From assembly GCA_964610175.1 (NCBI GenBank), contig CAZSVE010000002.1:1-64000 (forward strand): DNA of 64,000 nt, written 5' to 3'. The first letter of the stretch is position 1, and each line of letters opens with the position of its first letter. This document shows positions 37,369-46,838 of this stretch, one piece after another. The DNA comes from CAZSVE01 sp964610175. GTDB taxonomy: Bacteria; Pseudomonadota; Gammaproteobacteria; HK1. Both the position numbers and the translations under genes were made by a program. The notes under the pieces were generated by a model. It saw nothing but the letters and a program-made list of their open reading frames with translations, made no database searches and was not told the DNA's origin.

Positions 37369-38745
37369 ATGGCTCCAAAAGATACACAGGATTGTTCCGT
37401 AAAGAAGGAATCCCCCCATGGGAGGTTCGCGCTCTTTACTGATCTATACGAACTCACCATGATGCAGGCCTATTTCGAGGAGGAGATGAAGGACACGGCG
37501 GTGTTCAGTCTCTTTATTCGCAGGCTACCGGCTCGGCGGAACTTTTTATTGGCTTGTGGACTCGGTACCGTGCTTCGGTTCCTGGAGAACCTGTATTTTT
37601 CCGATGAGGATATCGCCTATTTGGCATCCATTGGGCGATTTTCGAATCGTTTTCTGGACTGGCTGCGTGGCTTCCGTTTTACGGGAGATGTCTACGCTAT
37701 GCCCGAAGGTACCCCGGTATTCGCCAACGAGCCGATCCTGGAGATCGTGGCGCCACTGCCGCAGGCCCAGATCCTGGAAACCCTCGTCATGAATCAGATT
37801 CATCTGCAGACCATGCTTGCTTCCAAGGCGGAACGCGTGGTAACCGCAGCGCGGGGGCAACCCGTCATCGATTTTGGATCCCGCCGAATGCATGGGATCG
37901 ACGCAGCACTCAAGGGGGCACGCGCATTCTACATCGGCGGTGTTTCCGCTACTTCCAATGTGCTTGCGGGCAAGCGGTATGGCGTGCCGGTTGCCGGAAC
38001 CATGGCGCATAGCTACGTCCAGGCACACGAGGACGAGGCAGCGGCGTTCCGAGTCTTCGCGCGGATCTATCCCGATACGGTGCTGCTCGTGGATACCTAT
38101 GACACCCTCGCGGGGATACGAAAGATCATCAGGTTAGCCGATTCGCTGGGTGAAGATTTCAATGTCAGTGCCGTGCGCCTCGATTCCGGTAACCTTGCCG
38201 TGCTCTCCAAGGAGGTGCGCAGGATGCTCGATGAGGCCGGTCTTGACGGGATCGGCATCTTTGTTAGTGGCGGCCTCGAAGAAAATGCCGTCGCCGATCT
38301 CTTGTCAAGGGGCGCGCCCATCGATGGTTTCGGCGTCGGGACGGAGATGGGGGTGTCCAGCGACGCTCCCAGCCTGGATGTGGTTTACAAGCTTTGTGAG
38401 TATGCCGGACGAGGGCGGGTGAAGTTGTCGACGGGCAAGCCGCTCCTCCCTGGTCGCAAGCAGGTTTTTCGCAGGCAACAAGGTGATGGGGATGTGCGCG
38501 ATACCATTACACGGGCCCATGAGGATATTTCTGGCGGTAGGCCGCTGCTGGCACCCGTCATGAAGGCGGGTAAGCGTCTCCCCGAGGGGATGATCGGGAT
38601 CGAAACCGCTCGTGGTTATGCGAAGGAGAGTATTGCCCGGTTACCGGCAGGGATCGGAGCAATAACGATGGCTCATTCACCCTATCCGGTGGATGTCAGC
38701 AGGGCGCTTTCCGGCTACCAAAAAGAGGTTTGTGATCGACTTTGA
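37369..38745 (+). CDS. pncB: Nicotinate phosphoribosyltransferase
   Basis: Joins nicotinate to PRPP to give nicotinate mononucleotide in the NAD salvage (Preiss-Handler) pathway. The 458-residue protein begins with FTDLYELTMMQAYF and has the family landmarks FGSRRMHG, GTMAHSYVQAH (the His autophosphorylated in this family lies here), RLDSGNL and FGVGTEMGVS. The first 19 residues before GRFALFTD look nonconserved, so the true start may be slightly later. It converges on argS, with an 80-bp gap. Confidence 0.95.
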   Translation: MAPKDTQDCSVKKESPHGRFALFTDLYELTMMQAYFEEEMKDTAVFSLFIRRLPARRNFLLACGLGTVLRFLENLYFSDEDIAYLASIGRFSNRFLDWLRGFRFTGDVYAMPEGTPVFANEPILEIVAPLPQAQILETLVMNQIHLQTMLASKAERVVTAARGQPVIDFGSRRMHGIDAALKGARAFYIGGVSATSNVLAGKRYGVPVAGTMAHSYVQAHEDEAAAFRVFARIYPDTVLLVDTYDTLAGIRKIIRLADSLGEDFNVSAVRLDSGNLAVLSKEVRRMLDEAGLDGIGIFVSGGLEENAVADLLSRGAPIDGFGVGTEMGVSSDAPSLDVVYKLCEYAGRGRVKLSTGKPLLPGRKQVFRRQQGDGDVRDTITRAHEDISGGRPLLAPVMKAGKRLPEGMIGIETARGYAKESIARLPAGIGAITMAHSPYPVDVSRALSGYQKEVCDRL

Positions 38746-38826
38746 TTCGGTGTCCACTGGCGATAGTTTGGTTCGGTGCTCACTGGATATGGACGGATCG
38801 ATGGCGGCAAATCGAGAGCCCGTGGC

Positions 38827-40683
38827 TCACATGGATTCGGGTGCCGAAACGCCGAGGATAGTCAATCCATTTCGCAGCACATGTCGGGTGGCGGTGGCTA
38901 GCGCAATGCGTGCGTTGCGGAGCGTTGCATCTTCTACCAGGAACGTATAGGCGTTGTAATAGGTATGAAAATTGGTGGCGAGATCGCGGAGAAAGAAGGC
39001 AAGTTGATGGGGTTCATGGGTGAGCGCCGCGATTTCCACTACCTCGGGATAACGGGATAGCGAGCGGAGCAAGATGAGTTCTTGTTGCTCCACCAAACGG
39101 TGCAGGTTGTCCAGCGCTACTGTAACGTCCCAGTCGAGACCGCGTTTACCGAGTTGCTCCATGAGGCTGCAGATTCGCGCATGGGCATACTGTATGTAAT
39201 AGACGGGGTTGTCGGCGGTTTGGGATTTGGCGAGGTCGAGATCGAAATCGAAGTGTTGATCGCTCCTGCGCATGATATAGAAGAAGCGCGCCGCATCCGC
39301 TCCCACCTCCTGTCGCAGTTCGCGCAAGGTAACGAATTCCCCACTGCGCGTGGACATCTGGACCAATTTACCACCTCGGTAGAGATTGGCGAACTGCACC
39401 AACAGAACCGTAAGGTCCGATGGGGGCTTGCCGAGTGCCGCCATGGCCGCCTTTACACGCGCAACGTAGCCATGATGATCCGCGCCCCATATATCGATGA
39501 TGCGATGGAATCCGCGTTCTCTTTTGTCGGCGTGATAGGCGATATCCGAGGCGAAATAGGTGGGAAGCCCATTTTCCCGGATAACCACCCGATCCTTCTC
39601 ATCACCAAAATCGGTGCTTCGGAACCACCACGCACCATCTTGTTCGTAGAGATAACCGCTATCGCGCAGGCGTGTTAGCGTTTTGTCTATGGTGCCCGAA
39701 TCCATCAGGGTGCGTTCCGAAAACCATTCGTCGAAGATGACGCCGAAGTGCTCGAGATCGCCGCGAATGTCCGCAAGCAAGGTGTGAATCGCAAGATCGT
39801 GGACCATGGCAAAACCTGCCTTGCCCAAGGCGTTCCTTGCCCACCCGATCAGGGCATCGAGGTACTCCTCGGGATTTTCCTCGTCGGATGTGGCAGGAAA
39901 TCCCGTCTTCGGGGTTGGCGCAGCGCGGTAAGCATCGCCATGTTCCCGGTGAAGGGTCGCTGCGATATCCCAGATGTAGTCACCTTGATAGCCGTTGTTC
40001 GGGAATGGGACCTCATCACCGCAAAGCTCCAGATAACGCAGCCAGACCGAGAGTGCCAGGATATCCATCTGGCGACCGGCATCATTGACGTAATATTCGC
40101 GATGTACGGAGAAGCCGACCGTCGTCAATAGGGCGGCGAGCGCCGCGCCATAAGCCGCTCCGCGACCATGCCCTACGTGCAAGGGTCCGGTTGGGTTGGC
40201 GGAGACATATTCGATTTGTACCTTTTGGCCATTGCCGATATCGGAATGACCATAGTCCTCGGGGGAAGCGAGGATTCGGCGTATCTCGCCGCGGAAGGCG
40301 TCGTCGTGGATATGAAAATTGATGAATCCGGGGCCTGCGATTTCGATACGCGCGATCGGATCGGAGTGTGGCAGGTTGGCGACTACGCGTTCGGCAATCT
40401 CGCGAGGTTTACGGCGTGCCGTCTTGGCGAGTGCAAGGCAAATGGGGCTTGCGAAATCACCATGGTCTGGGTTTTTTGTTCGTTCCATGGGAATTCCCCG
40501 GGCAGGAGAAGTCCCGTCTTGGTCTTTGGGATTCGGAGAATCCGAAAACAGCTGATCCCACGGAGGGAGCTCACCGGATTTTTGTAACGTGGTGAGTGCC
40601 TGTTGTAATAAATCTTGCAGATGTCGTTTCAAGGGTGGAAACCGGATTTGGTTAGATAGATGGAGATATTGTGTTTCGGACAA
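38827..40683 (-). CDS. argS: Arginyl-tRNA synthetase
   Basis: Class Ia synthetase charging tRNA-Arg. A 618-residue protein with the Arg-tRNA synthetase N-terminal domain, the signature HVGHGRG (HIGH-type) following SANPTGP, the degenerate KMSKS-type loop QMSTRSGEF, and a DALR anticodon domain at the C-terminus (YYIQYAHARICSL onward). It is about 40 residues longer than E. coli ArgS because of a Pro/Asp-rich insertion around residues 40-68 in the N-terminal domain. The gene stands alone. Confidence 0.97.
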   Translation of the reverse strand: MSETQYLHLSNQIRFPPLKRHLQDLLQQALTTLQKSGELPPWDQLFSDSPNPKDQDGTSPARGIPMERTKNPDHGDFASPICLALAKTARRKPREIAERVVANLPHSDPIARIEIAGPGFINFHIHDDAFRGEIRRILASPEDYGHSDIGNGQKVQIEYVSANPTGPLHVGHGRGAAYGAALAALLTTVGFSVHREYYVNDAGRQMDILALSVWLRYLELCGDEVPFPNNGYQGDYIWDIAATLHREHGDAYRAAPTPKTGFPATSDEENPEEYLDALIGWARNALGKAGFAMVHDLAIHTLLADIRGDLEHFGVIFDEWFSERTLMDSGTIDKTLTRLRDSGYLYEQDGAWWFRSTDFGDEKDRVVIRENGLPTYFASDIAYHADKRERGFHRIIDIWGADHHGYVARVKAAMAALGKPPSDLTVLLVQFANLYRGGKLVQMSTRSGEFVTLRELRQEVGADAARFFYIMRRSDQHFDFDLDLAKSQTADNPVYYIQYAHARICSLMEQLGKRGLDWDVTVALDNLHRLVEQQELILLRSLSRYPEVVEIAALTHEPHQLAFFLRDLATNFHTYYNAYTFLVEDATLRNARIALATATRHVLRNGLTILGVSAPESM

Positions 40684-41101
40684 TGCTTATGCGACTGAAT
40701 TGCCTGATCCGGCATCGCTGAAACCAAAAAGAGGGCCTGAAAAGCCGTGTTTTAAGGGACGTTTGTATTCTCAGCTAGTATTTTCAGCCAGGTGCTTTTG
40801 GAAACACCGACTTTTCAGAACACCTTTTTGGTTTTGGTTTGTCGATTTCGATCGGTGTCGTAAGTTCCATGGCATTGGCATTTCTTATCCCTACTGAAGC
40901 TTCGCTTTGATCCGATGCAGCGTGATTTGGCATCACTCAAAGCAAAATCATTGTTTTGTAGAACTTGACTCGTTTGCGAAGGTGAGCGGGAAATAGACAA
41001 ACACTGGCAATTTCCCGCTTTGATTGCCGTTCTCCTAGGGCATTACTGAAAAAGATGCGGAAATCGATCCCGAGAGAACAACAATCTTTATGTTTCGGCA
41101 A
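40684..41101. other. Spacer between argS and mch
   Basis: About 420 bp. It holds the argS promoter on the minus strand and family-A repeat copy 14. No gene is seen. Confidence 0.5.
40892..41001 (+). repeat. Family-A dispersed repeat, copy 14
   Basis: Near-complete copy. The central hairpin is CAAAA-TCATTG-TTTTG. It lies downstream of the mch stop. Confidence 0.87.
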
Positions 41102-42157
41102 CTATCGGCGCGGCATGAGCACCGTGTAATCGAAGTCCAATACCACCGCAGGGTTGTACTTTCCATCTTCATTCTTGTGCGGAAACCCATCGCAGGCCTG
41201 ATCCTTGGCGGCTACGGTGCGAATCCGCAATGCTCCGAAATCCGATCGACTGGGTAATTCCATCTTGTCCAACACCTCGGACCAGGCATAGATGGTATCG
41301 CCGGCAAAGCTCGGTGCCACGTGGCGCCCACCGTTGATGGCGACCACCTTGAAGGCGTTGGCGAGACCATTGAACGATAGGGAACGGGCCATGCTGATGA
41401 TGTGGCCACCGTAGATGATCCGTTTTCCGAATCTGCCGTCTTTTTCGGTGTGTTGGTTGAAGTGAACCTTGGCAGTATTCTGATACAGACGGGTAGCCGT
41501 CATGTGATCGGCCTCCTCGAGGGTCATGGCATCCACGTGATCGATCTTTTCTCCTGCCTTGTAATCATCCCAGAGATGGGGGCTGCCCGCGAGATCGGTG
41601 TCGTATCCTTTGTTGGTGATCCCTTCGGGAATAATGAAGTCTTCGATGGCGACGGCCTTCGGGAGATCGGGCACCACGGTCTCCGGGGCCGGGTTCGTTT
41701 TGTCTTTCTTCCGTACCATTACCCAACGCCGATAATCCAATACCATCTCATCGTGTTGGTTGACGCCCACCGACCGCACATATACGGTGCCGGTCTTGCC
41801 GTCGGAATTTTCCTTGACGCCAATGACCGTGGAGGTAGTCTTGACTGTATCACCGGGGTAGATGGGTGCACCGAAGCATCCCCCGGCATATCCCAGGTTG
41901 GCGATGGCATTTAGCGAGACGTCGGGAACCGTTTTTCCGAATACCATGTGAAACGCTAAAAAGTCTTCCAGTGGCGCCCGCGAAAATCCCATGGTCCGGG
42001 CGAATTCATCGGAGGACTGGGCGGGAAACCGAAAACCATATAGGGCTGTGTATAAGGATACATCCCCTTCGGTTACCGTACGAGGCGTGGCGTGGATGAT
42101 TTTCTTGCCAAGTGTAAAATCTTCGAAGTAATTGCCTGGATTGGTTTTAATGCTCAT
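41102..42157 (-). CDS. mch: Mesaconyl-CoA hydratase (beta-methylmalyl-CoA dehydratase)
   Basis: A 351-residue double hot-dog (MaoC-like) hydratase that interconverts beta-methylmalyl-CoA and mesaconyl-C1-CoA in the 3-hydroxypropionate bi-cycle, the ethylmalonyl-CoA pathway and the methylaspartate cycle. The N-terminal block NPGNYFEDFTLGKKIIHATPRTVTEGD and the second repeat with TATRLYQNTAKVHFN and FGKRIIYGGHIISMARSLSFNGL are typical. A strong ribosome site GGAGGT precedes the ATG. It is divergent from the malyl-CoA lyase gene mcl, which acts on the same CoA ester, across a 1.2-kb spacer. The pairing supports the function. Confidence 0.9.
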   Translation of the reverse strand: MSIKTNPGNYFEDFTLGKKIIHATPRTVTEGDVSLYTALYGFRFPAQSSDEFARTMGFSRAPLEDFLAFHMVFGKTVPDVSLNAIANLGYAGGCFGAPIYPGDTVKTTSTVIGVKENSDGKTGTVYVRSVGVNQHDEMVLDYRRWVMVRKKDKTNPAPETVVPDLPKAVAIEDFIIPEGITNKGYDTDLAGSPHLWDDYKAGEKIDHVDAMTLEEADHMTATRLYQNTAKVHFNQHTEKDGRFGKRIIYGGHIISMARSLSFNGLANAFKVVAINGGRHVAPSFAGDTIYAWSEVLDKMELPSRSDFGALRIRTVAAKDQACDGFPHKNEDGKYNPAVVLDFDYTVLMPRR

Positions 42158-42179
42158 CGGATTGTTACCTCCATTAATT

Positions 42180-42288
42180 TGTTTATTTCCCGCTCATCTT
42201 CGCAAATGAGTCAAGTTTTACAAAACAATGATTTGGCTTTGACTGATGCCAAATCATGCTTCATCGGTTCGAGGCGAATCTATCGCTA
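42180..42288 (-). repeat. Family-A dispersed repeat, copy 15
   Basis: Near-complete reverse copy beginning 22 bp upstream of the mch start codon, thus lying in its promoter or leader region. Confidence 0.87.
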
Positions 42289-42641
42289 GATAGCAGCTTT
42301 GGTTCTCGACAAGATTTGAAAACCTTATGACCTATTGTTTCACCCATGCGTTCCAAATCTTCTGCCTTTATAAGCACAGAAAGTCGAGGCTTGGAAACCA
42401 GCAGAAAAGCACACGGCAATCAAGATTAGGAAATGGAGCATATCCGGGGAAATTACCGATGACAAGTCAATATATGAACAACATTATTCCCCAACAAGAA
42501 AGGACCCTTCAGTTCAAGCTGACTGTTAGTGTTCAATTTAGCACGTGTGAATCTTGTGCTTACACGACCATCTCGATGGCGGAAAAGGATATTGCCATCT
42601 TCAATCTTCCATGAATGCTAATTTGGATGAGAATAGACTTC

Positions 42642-42755
42642 ATGTTTTAACTTGCTGCGTAACTTAAAAGTGTTAAAACACAAAGTCTGATGTTTTAGAC
42701 AAGAACTGTGCCAGAAAATTTCCTTTCTGGCACAGTTACTTGCAAGTTAAAACAT
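42642..42755. ncRNA. Strongly structured element: nested inverted repeats between mch and mcl
   Basis: Outer arms ATGTTTTAACTTGC (42642-42655) and GCAAGTTAAAACAT (42742-42755) are perfectly complementary over 14 bp. Inside them, AACTGTGCCAGAAA (42704-42717) and TTTCTGGCACAGTT (42724-42737) form a perfect 14-bp hairpin with a 6-base loop, and GTCT/AGAC can form a small third stem. No reading frame of note covers it and there is no T-run. It could be a structured RNA, a regulatory element of mch/mcl or a small non-autonomous mobile element; the RNA label is provisional. Confidence 0.5.
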
Positions 42756-42983
42756 ATCAGTCCTGGATTCGGCCAGTTGATCTCGATTTCAACGTGGCCG
42801 ATATAATCGAACCGTCTGTTCGTCCGAATGTCCATGTGCAGGCGGTAGCAATATCGTAAAGATTACCCGCATTCGCTTGAGATACCACGCCACCCGGTAA
42901 ACATAGATAAAATCGCTATTCGTTTTTTCATTATCTTCATCTTCTCGAAGCTTGGATTTCCTCTACGATGCGTGAGCGAATAA

Positions 42984-43092
42984 TTTGTTTATTTCCCGCT
43001 CAGCTTTGCTGATGAGCCAAGTTTCACCTAGCACCAATTTTGCTTTACCAGTGCTGAATCATGCCTTGTCGGTTCGAGCACGAGCTTCGCTA
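42984..43092 (-). repeat. Family-A dispersed repeat, copy 16
   Basis: Near-complete reverse copy in the mch-mcl spacer. The left end is of the CGAGCTTCGCTAG variant (read reversed). Confidence 0.88.
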
Positions 43093-43345
43093 GACCTGTT
43101 CCCGTACTCACTCTTGATTATGCCGACGTGTAGCGCTTCGAATACATCCTGAAGCTAATTTACCACTTTCTAATATTTTGTTGCATACTTACTTGCATCT
43201 ATGGATTGCTTGATAGAGATTGGTTGAAATCGACTGGTCAGGCTGTTGTATTTTTGATTAAATGCCCTCTCCTTGCGGAAGGAATTTCCTCTCTGCCCAA
43301 GATCGATGCGGTGAATAAAATTTCCCTTAACTTTCAGGAGTATCT

Positions 43346-44386
43346 ATGAAACTTCCCTCGCATTTTTACAAACCACTTGCTATCGGCGCGCCGGAACCTA
43401 TCCGGGAGTTGCCCGTGCGGCCGGAGCGCATGATCCATTTCTTTCCGCCTCATGTGGAGAAGATGCGCAGCAAGGTTCCCGACATGATCAAACAGGTGGA
43501 TGTGCTGTTGGGGAATCTTGAAGATGCAATTCCCGCTGACGCCAAAGAGGCCGCCCGAGCGGGATTTATCAAAGTAGCGAAGGATACCGATTTTGGCGAT
43601 ACTGCGCTTTGGACGCGCGTGAATTCTCTGAATAGTCCTTGGGTGTTGGATGATATTATCGAACTGGTAAGTACCGTTGGCGACAAAATCGATGTGATGA
43701 TGCTACCCAAGGTGGAAGGGGTCTGGGATATCCATTATCTGGATCAGCTTCTTGCTCAGCTCGAAGCCAAGAATAACATCAAAAAACCGATCCTGATCCA
43801 TGCCATTCTCGAGACCGCCCAGGGTGTAAAGAACGTGGCGGAAATCGCTGCAGCAAGCCCCCGTATGCAGGGGATGAGTCTAGGTCCCGCGGACCTTGCT
43901 GCCTCCCGTGGCATGAAGACAACACGTGTCGGTGGTGGTCACCCCTTCTATGGTGTATTGGAAGATCCGGTCGAGGAAGGTGAACGAACACTCTTCCAAC
44001 AGGACCTTTGGCATTACACCGTTGCTAAAATGGTGGATGCCTGCATGTCCAATGGGATCCGGGCGTTTTACGGACCATTTGGAGATTTCAAGGATGATGC
44101 GGCCTGTGAAGCGCAGTTCCGCAATGCCTTCCTTCAAGGTTGCGTAGGTGCGTGGTCGCTTCATCCGGGGCAGATCGATATTGCGAAAAGAGTCTTTAGT
44201 CCCGATGTCGGCGAGGTTCTTTTTGCAAAACGTATTTTGGATGCCATGCCGGACGGCACGGGCGCCGTAATGATGGACGGCAAGATGCAGGATGATGCTA
44301 CTTGGAAGCAGGCCAAAGTAATCGTGGATCTGGCCAAGTTGGTTTCAAAGAAGGACAAGGATCTGGCTGAAAAATACGGGTTGTAA
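43346..44386 (+). CDS. mcl: L-malyl-CoA/beta-methylmalyl-CoA lyase
   Basis: A 346-residue CitE-superfamily lyase that cleaves or forms malyl-CoA and beta-methylmalyl-CoA (acetyl-CoA or propionyl-CoA plus glyoxylate). The motifs LGNLEDAIPADAK (metal-binding Glu/Asp), RVNSLNSPWVLDD, MLPKVEGVWDIHYLD, AILETAQGVKN and the C-terminal GAWSLHPGQIDIAKRVFSP fit the long Mcl form. With mesaconyl-CoA hydratase beside it, this gives two steps of the 3-hydroxypropionate bi-cycle or ethylmalonyl-CoA pathway. It has a good ribosome site, CAGGAG. A strong hairpin about 120 bp downstream is a likely terminator. Confidence 0.93.
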   Translation: MKLPSHFYKPLAIGAPEPIRELPVRPERMIHFFPPHVEKMRSKVPDMIKQVDVLLGNLEDAIPADAKEAARAGFIKVAKDTDFGDTALWTRVNSLNSPWVLDDIIELVSTVGDKIDVMMLPKVEGVWDIHYLDQLLAQLEAKNNIKKPILIHAILETAQGVKNVAEIAAASPRMQGMSLGPADLAASRGMKTTRVGGGHPFYGVLEDPVEEGERTLFQQDLWHYTVAKMVDACMSNGIRAFYGPFGDFKDDAACEAQFRNAFLQGCVGAWSLHPGQIDIAKRVFSPDVGEVLFAKRILDAMPDGTGAVMMDGKMQDDATWKQAKVIVDLAKLVSKKDKDLAEKYGL

Positions 44387-44505
44387 ATCTGTCACGGAAG
44401 CGCATTGGGAAGGCGAAGAAAAATATGCAGGGGAGAGCGTGGAAAACCCTCCGTTCTTCGTCGCTAGAATAATGCGGCCATGGCATGGTTGTTATCTCCA
44501 TGGCG

Positions 44506-44536
44506 CTCTCCCGCGATTGGCGAATTCGCGGGAGAG
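44506..44536 (+). terminator. Hairpin downstream of mcl
   Basis: CTCTCCCGCGA and TCGCGGGAGAG form a perfect 11-bp stem with a 9-base loop, followed by a T-rich stretch. Confidence 0.6.
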
Positions 44537-44540
44537 TTGA

Positions 44541-44649
44541 TTTGTTTGCTTCCCGCTCATTTTCGCAGATGAGTCGAGTTTTACGAAACGCCAGTTTTGT
44601 TTTACCGATATTAAACCATGCTTTGTCGGTTTGAGGTGAAGCTTCGCTA
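44541..44649 (-). repeat. Family-A dispersed repeat, copy 17
   Basis: Near-complete reverse copy immediately after the mcl hairpin. Central hairpin AAAC-TGGC-GTTT on the minus strand. Confidence 0.87.
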
Positions 44650-44862
44650 AGGGATTACGTCATCGGCCGAATGGGAAGATTATTATTTTCGAAAATATAT
44701 TTTCGGTGGTTATCATCGATGGTGATTCGAGAATACCTTTAATCGAATCTTTTACCTACATTCAATCCGTTTTTGGTGCATACCTTACCATGAGATTGGG
44801 TGATTGACATAATAATGAGGTTCGATCAGGAGGTTCCGCGTTCAGAGGCGGGGCTTTACTTT

Positions 44863-45183
44863 TCACTTCATCATGACAAGCAGTATTTTGAATCTTTGTT
44901 CAGCATATAAAGCATGCGGTATGTTTGCTGGCATGATGATACTTTCATTAGCTTTGACTGCTTTGATTATACCACCTATGGTAAGTTTTACTTCGCCATC
45001 CAAAACGTGGATCATGGCATCGAAGGGCGTGGTATGCTCCGCAATAGATTGTTCAGCATCAAGGGCAAAAAGAGTCAATATCGTATGCTTGTTTTTGTAT
45101 ATTATTTTGCTGACTATTGTTCCGGGAGAGTAAGTAATCGTTTGGTTTGGGTTGATTATTTTATTCAGATAATTATCAGTCAT
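44863..45183 (-). CDS. Small cupin-domain protein
   Basis: A 106-residue single-domain cupin. The second half shows the cupin pattern EHTTPFDAMIHVLDGEVKLTIGG and the trailing NIPHALYA. I start it at ATG 45183; a longer frame from 45336 adds 51 residues that look nonconserved. Codon use is much more AT-rich than in lptE and holA beside it, suggesting acquisition from another lineage. Cupins of this size include metal-dependent enzymes and sugar or small-molecule sensors; nothing here fixes the function. It is divergent from lptE, in the place where leuS often lies. Confidence 0.75.
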   Translation of the reverse strand: MTDNYLNKIINPNQTITYSPGTIVSKIIYKNKHTILTLFALDAEQSIAEHTTPFDAMIHVLDGEVKLTIGGIIKAVKANESIIMPANIPHALYAEQRFKILLVMMK

Positions 45184-45301
45184 ACGGTTAGCATACCTCT
45201 TTTGAAGTTTACGAATAATATTTATTGTATCAAGCCGCAAGACGATTATGAAATTTGCATTATCTTTGAGTAACCAAAGACTCGATATGATAGGAATCAT
45301 T

Positions 45302-45796
45302 ATGATTTTTCCGTTGCGATTGATTGGTATATTCATTATTGCAGCTTCGTTGCTGACCGGGTGTGGTTTCCACTTGCGTGGAAACTTTACCCTGCCGGAT
45401 TCGATGTCTTCCCTTTATATTCAAGTTCCAACCCATTTGGCTAACGAATTGATGGTATTACTGGAAGGTAACGGTATTGCCATTGCCCCGGATCGAGATG
45501 TTGCCAATGCAATATTGGTGGTAGAGCAGGAAAGCTTCGATAAAAGAACCTTATCTGTGGATTCCAAAAGTGGTAAGGAGCGGGAACATGAATTGGCATA
45601 TACGATCTCATATCGAGTCCTGGCAACAGATGGTAGAGAACTTTTGCCAAAGAGAACCATTAATCTTGTACGAGACTATGTATTCGATGAAAGTGCGGTT
45701 CTTGGCACAACCCAGGAAGAAGGTGTTTTGTACAAGGAAATGCGCCAGGATGCAGCCCATCAGATTCTTCGACATTTAGCTGCGTGGTCTCCATAA
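45302..45796 (+). CDS. lptE: LPS-assembly lipoprotein LptE
   Basis: Outer-membrane lipoprotein that plugs LptD and delivers lipopolysaccharide to the cell surface. I choose ATG 45302 (AGGA nine bases before) because it gives a clean signal peptide with lipobox LTGC (Cys21); upstream ATGs at 45248 and 45287 are possible. The mature start CGFHLRG is the LptE hallmark. About 164 residues, close to E. coli LptE. Followed after 4 bp by holA, the standard lptE-holA order. Confidence 0.93.
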   Translation: MIFPLRLIGIFIIAASLLTGCGFHLRGNFTLPDSMSSLYIQVPTHLANELMVLLEGNGIAIAPDRDVANAILVVEQESFDKRTLSVDSKSGKEREHELAYTISYRVLATDGRELLPKRTINLVRDYVFDESAVLGTTQEEGVLYKEMRQDAAHQILRHLAAWSP

Positions 45797-45800
45797 ACGG

Positions 45801-46838
45801 ATGCAAATCAAGCTGGAACAACTCGCCGCGCATTTGAAGCGCGGGTTGGCTTCTGCCTACGTGATCAGCGGAGATGAATCCCTGCAAACGATTGAAACAC
45901 TGGATGTCATTCGTCGATCGGCTCGGGATTCCGGATTTACGGAACGGATCGTTTTTCACGTCGATAATCGCTTCGACTGGAGTATCGTCGGACAACACAT
46001 CGATAATCTCTCTCTATTTGCTGAAAAACGTTTGCTGGATATTCGTTTACCCGGCGGGAACGTAAGCCGTGAAGGTGTCGACGTCATTGTTCGATACGCT
46101 TCACGTTCCAGTTTGGATCAAATCATGACCATCAGTACCGGACCGTTGGATACGAAGCAGCGGAAAAGCAAATGGTATAACTCATTGGAGAAAGCCGGGA
46201 TTGCCATAACAATTTGGCCGATGGACTCTCGAGATTTGCCACGCTGGATCAATGCGCGGGTCCTTCGCCGAGGCATGACAATCACAGGTGAGGCGATCGA
46301 ACTCCTGGCGGATCGAGTAGAGGGAAATCTGCTTGGATGTGCTCAGGAAATCGAAAAATTTGCTTTGCTTGACGACACTTGTGAAATCGATGCGCAGGGT
46401 GTGCTCGAATGTGTGATGGATAGTGCGCACTTTGAAACTTTTGCTCTCGTGGATAGCACACTGGCAGGAGATGCCTCACATACAGTACGTATTCTCTTGA
46501 GATTAGCGGAAGAAGGCACGGACCCGCTTCCCGTCTTGGGTGTGTTGGTGTGGGAACTTCGAGAGATCGCGAGGATTTCGGGTGAGTTGGCCTGCGGTAT
46601 GCGCTTGGAGCAGGCTATCGGTAGACGGCCTGCATGGAGTAGGAGGAAGAAGATAATAGAATCCGCACTGAATCGCCATGTTCGGATCGATTGGGCAAAG
46701 ATGTTTCATGCTGCGGAATATGTGGATCAACTCATCAAAGGCACTAGAAAGGAAAACCCGTGGGAAGGGCTATTGGGGCTTGCTCTACTAATCGTTGGCG
46801 TCAATATTCCTTATTTCAGCACTTATTTGGAGCGGTAA
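45801..46838 (+). CDS. holA: DNA polymerase III subunit delta
   Basis: Clamp-loader subunit that opens the beta sliding clamp. The 345-residue protein starts with the family pattern MQIKLEQLAAHLKRGLASAYVISGDE, followed by the AAA-like fold with LDIRLPGG and a C-terminal helical collar domain. Length matches E. coli HolA (343). It is co-transcribed with lptE (4-bp gap). nadD, often the next gene, is not present. Confidence 0.93.
   Translation: MQIKLEQLAAHLKRGLASAYVISGDESLQTIETLDVIRRSARDSGFTERIVFHVDNRFDWSIVGQHIDNLSLFAEKRLLDIRLPGGNVSREGVDVIVRYASRSSLDQIMTISTGPLDTKQRKSKWYNSLEKAGIAITIWPMDSRDLPRWINARVLRRGMTITGEAIELLADRVEGNLLGCAQEIEKFALLDDTCEIDAQGVLECVMDSAHFETFALVDSTLAGDASHTVRILLRLAEEGTDPLPVLGVLVWELREIARISGELACGMRLEQAIGRRPAWSRRKKIIESALNRHVRIDWAKMFHAAEYVDQLIKGTRKENPWEGLLGLALLIVGVNIPYFSTYLER

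Noticed and set aside
37154..37402. 82-codon frame before pncB with a protein-like second half
   Set aside because: It starts in family-B repeat sequence and overlaps the pncB start. I cannot tie it to any family, so I did not call a gene.
42092..42289. Recurring short peptides containing FISRSSSQMSQVLQ-like text in many spacers
   Set aside because: These are translations of the family-A repeat, which happens to be open in several frames; their recurrence reflects the DNA repeat, not a protein family.
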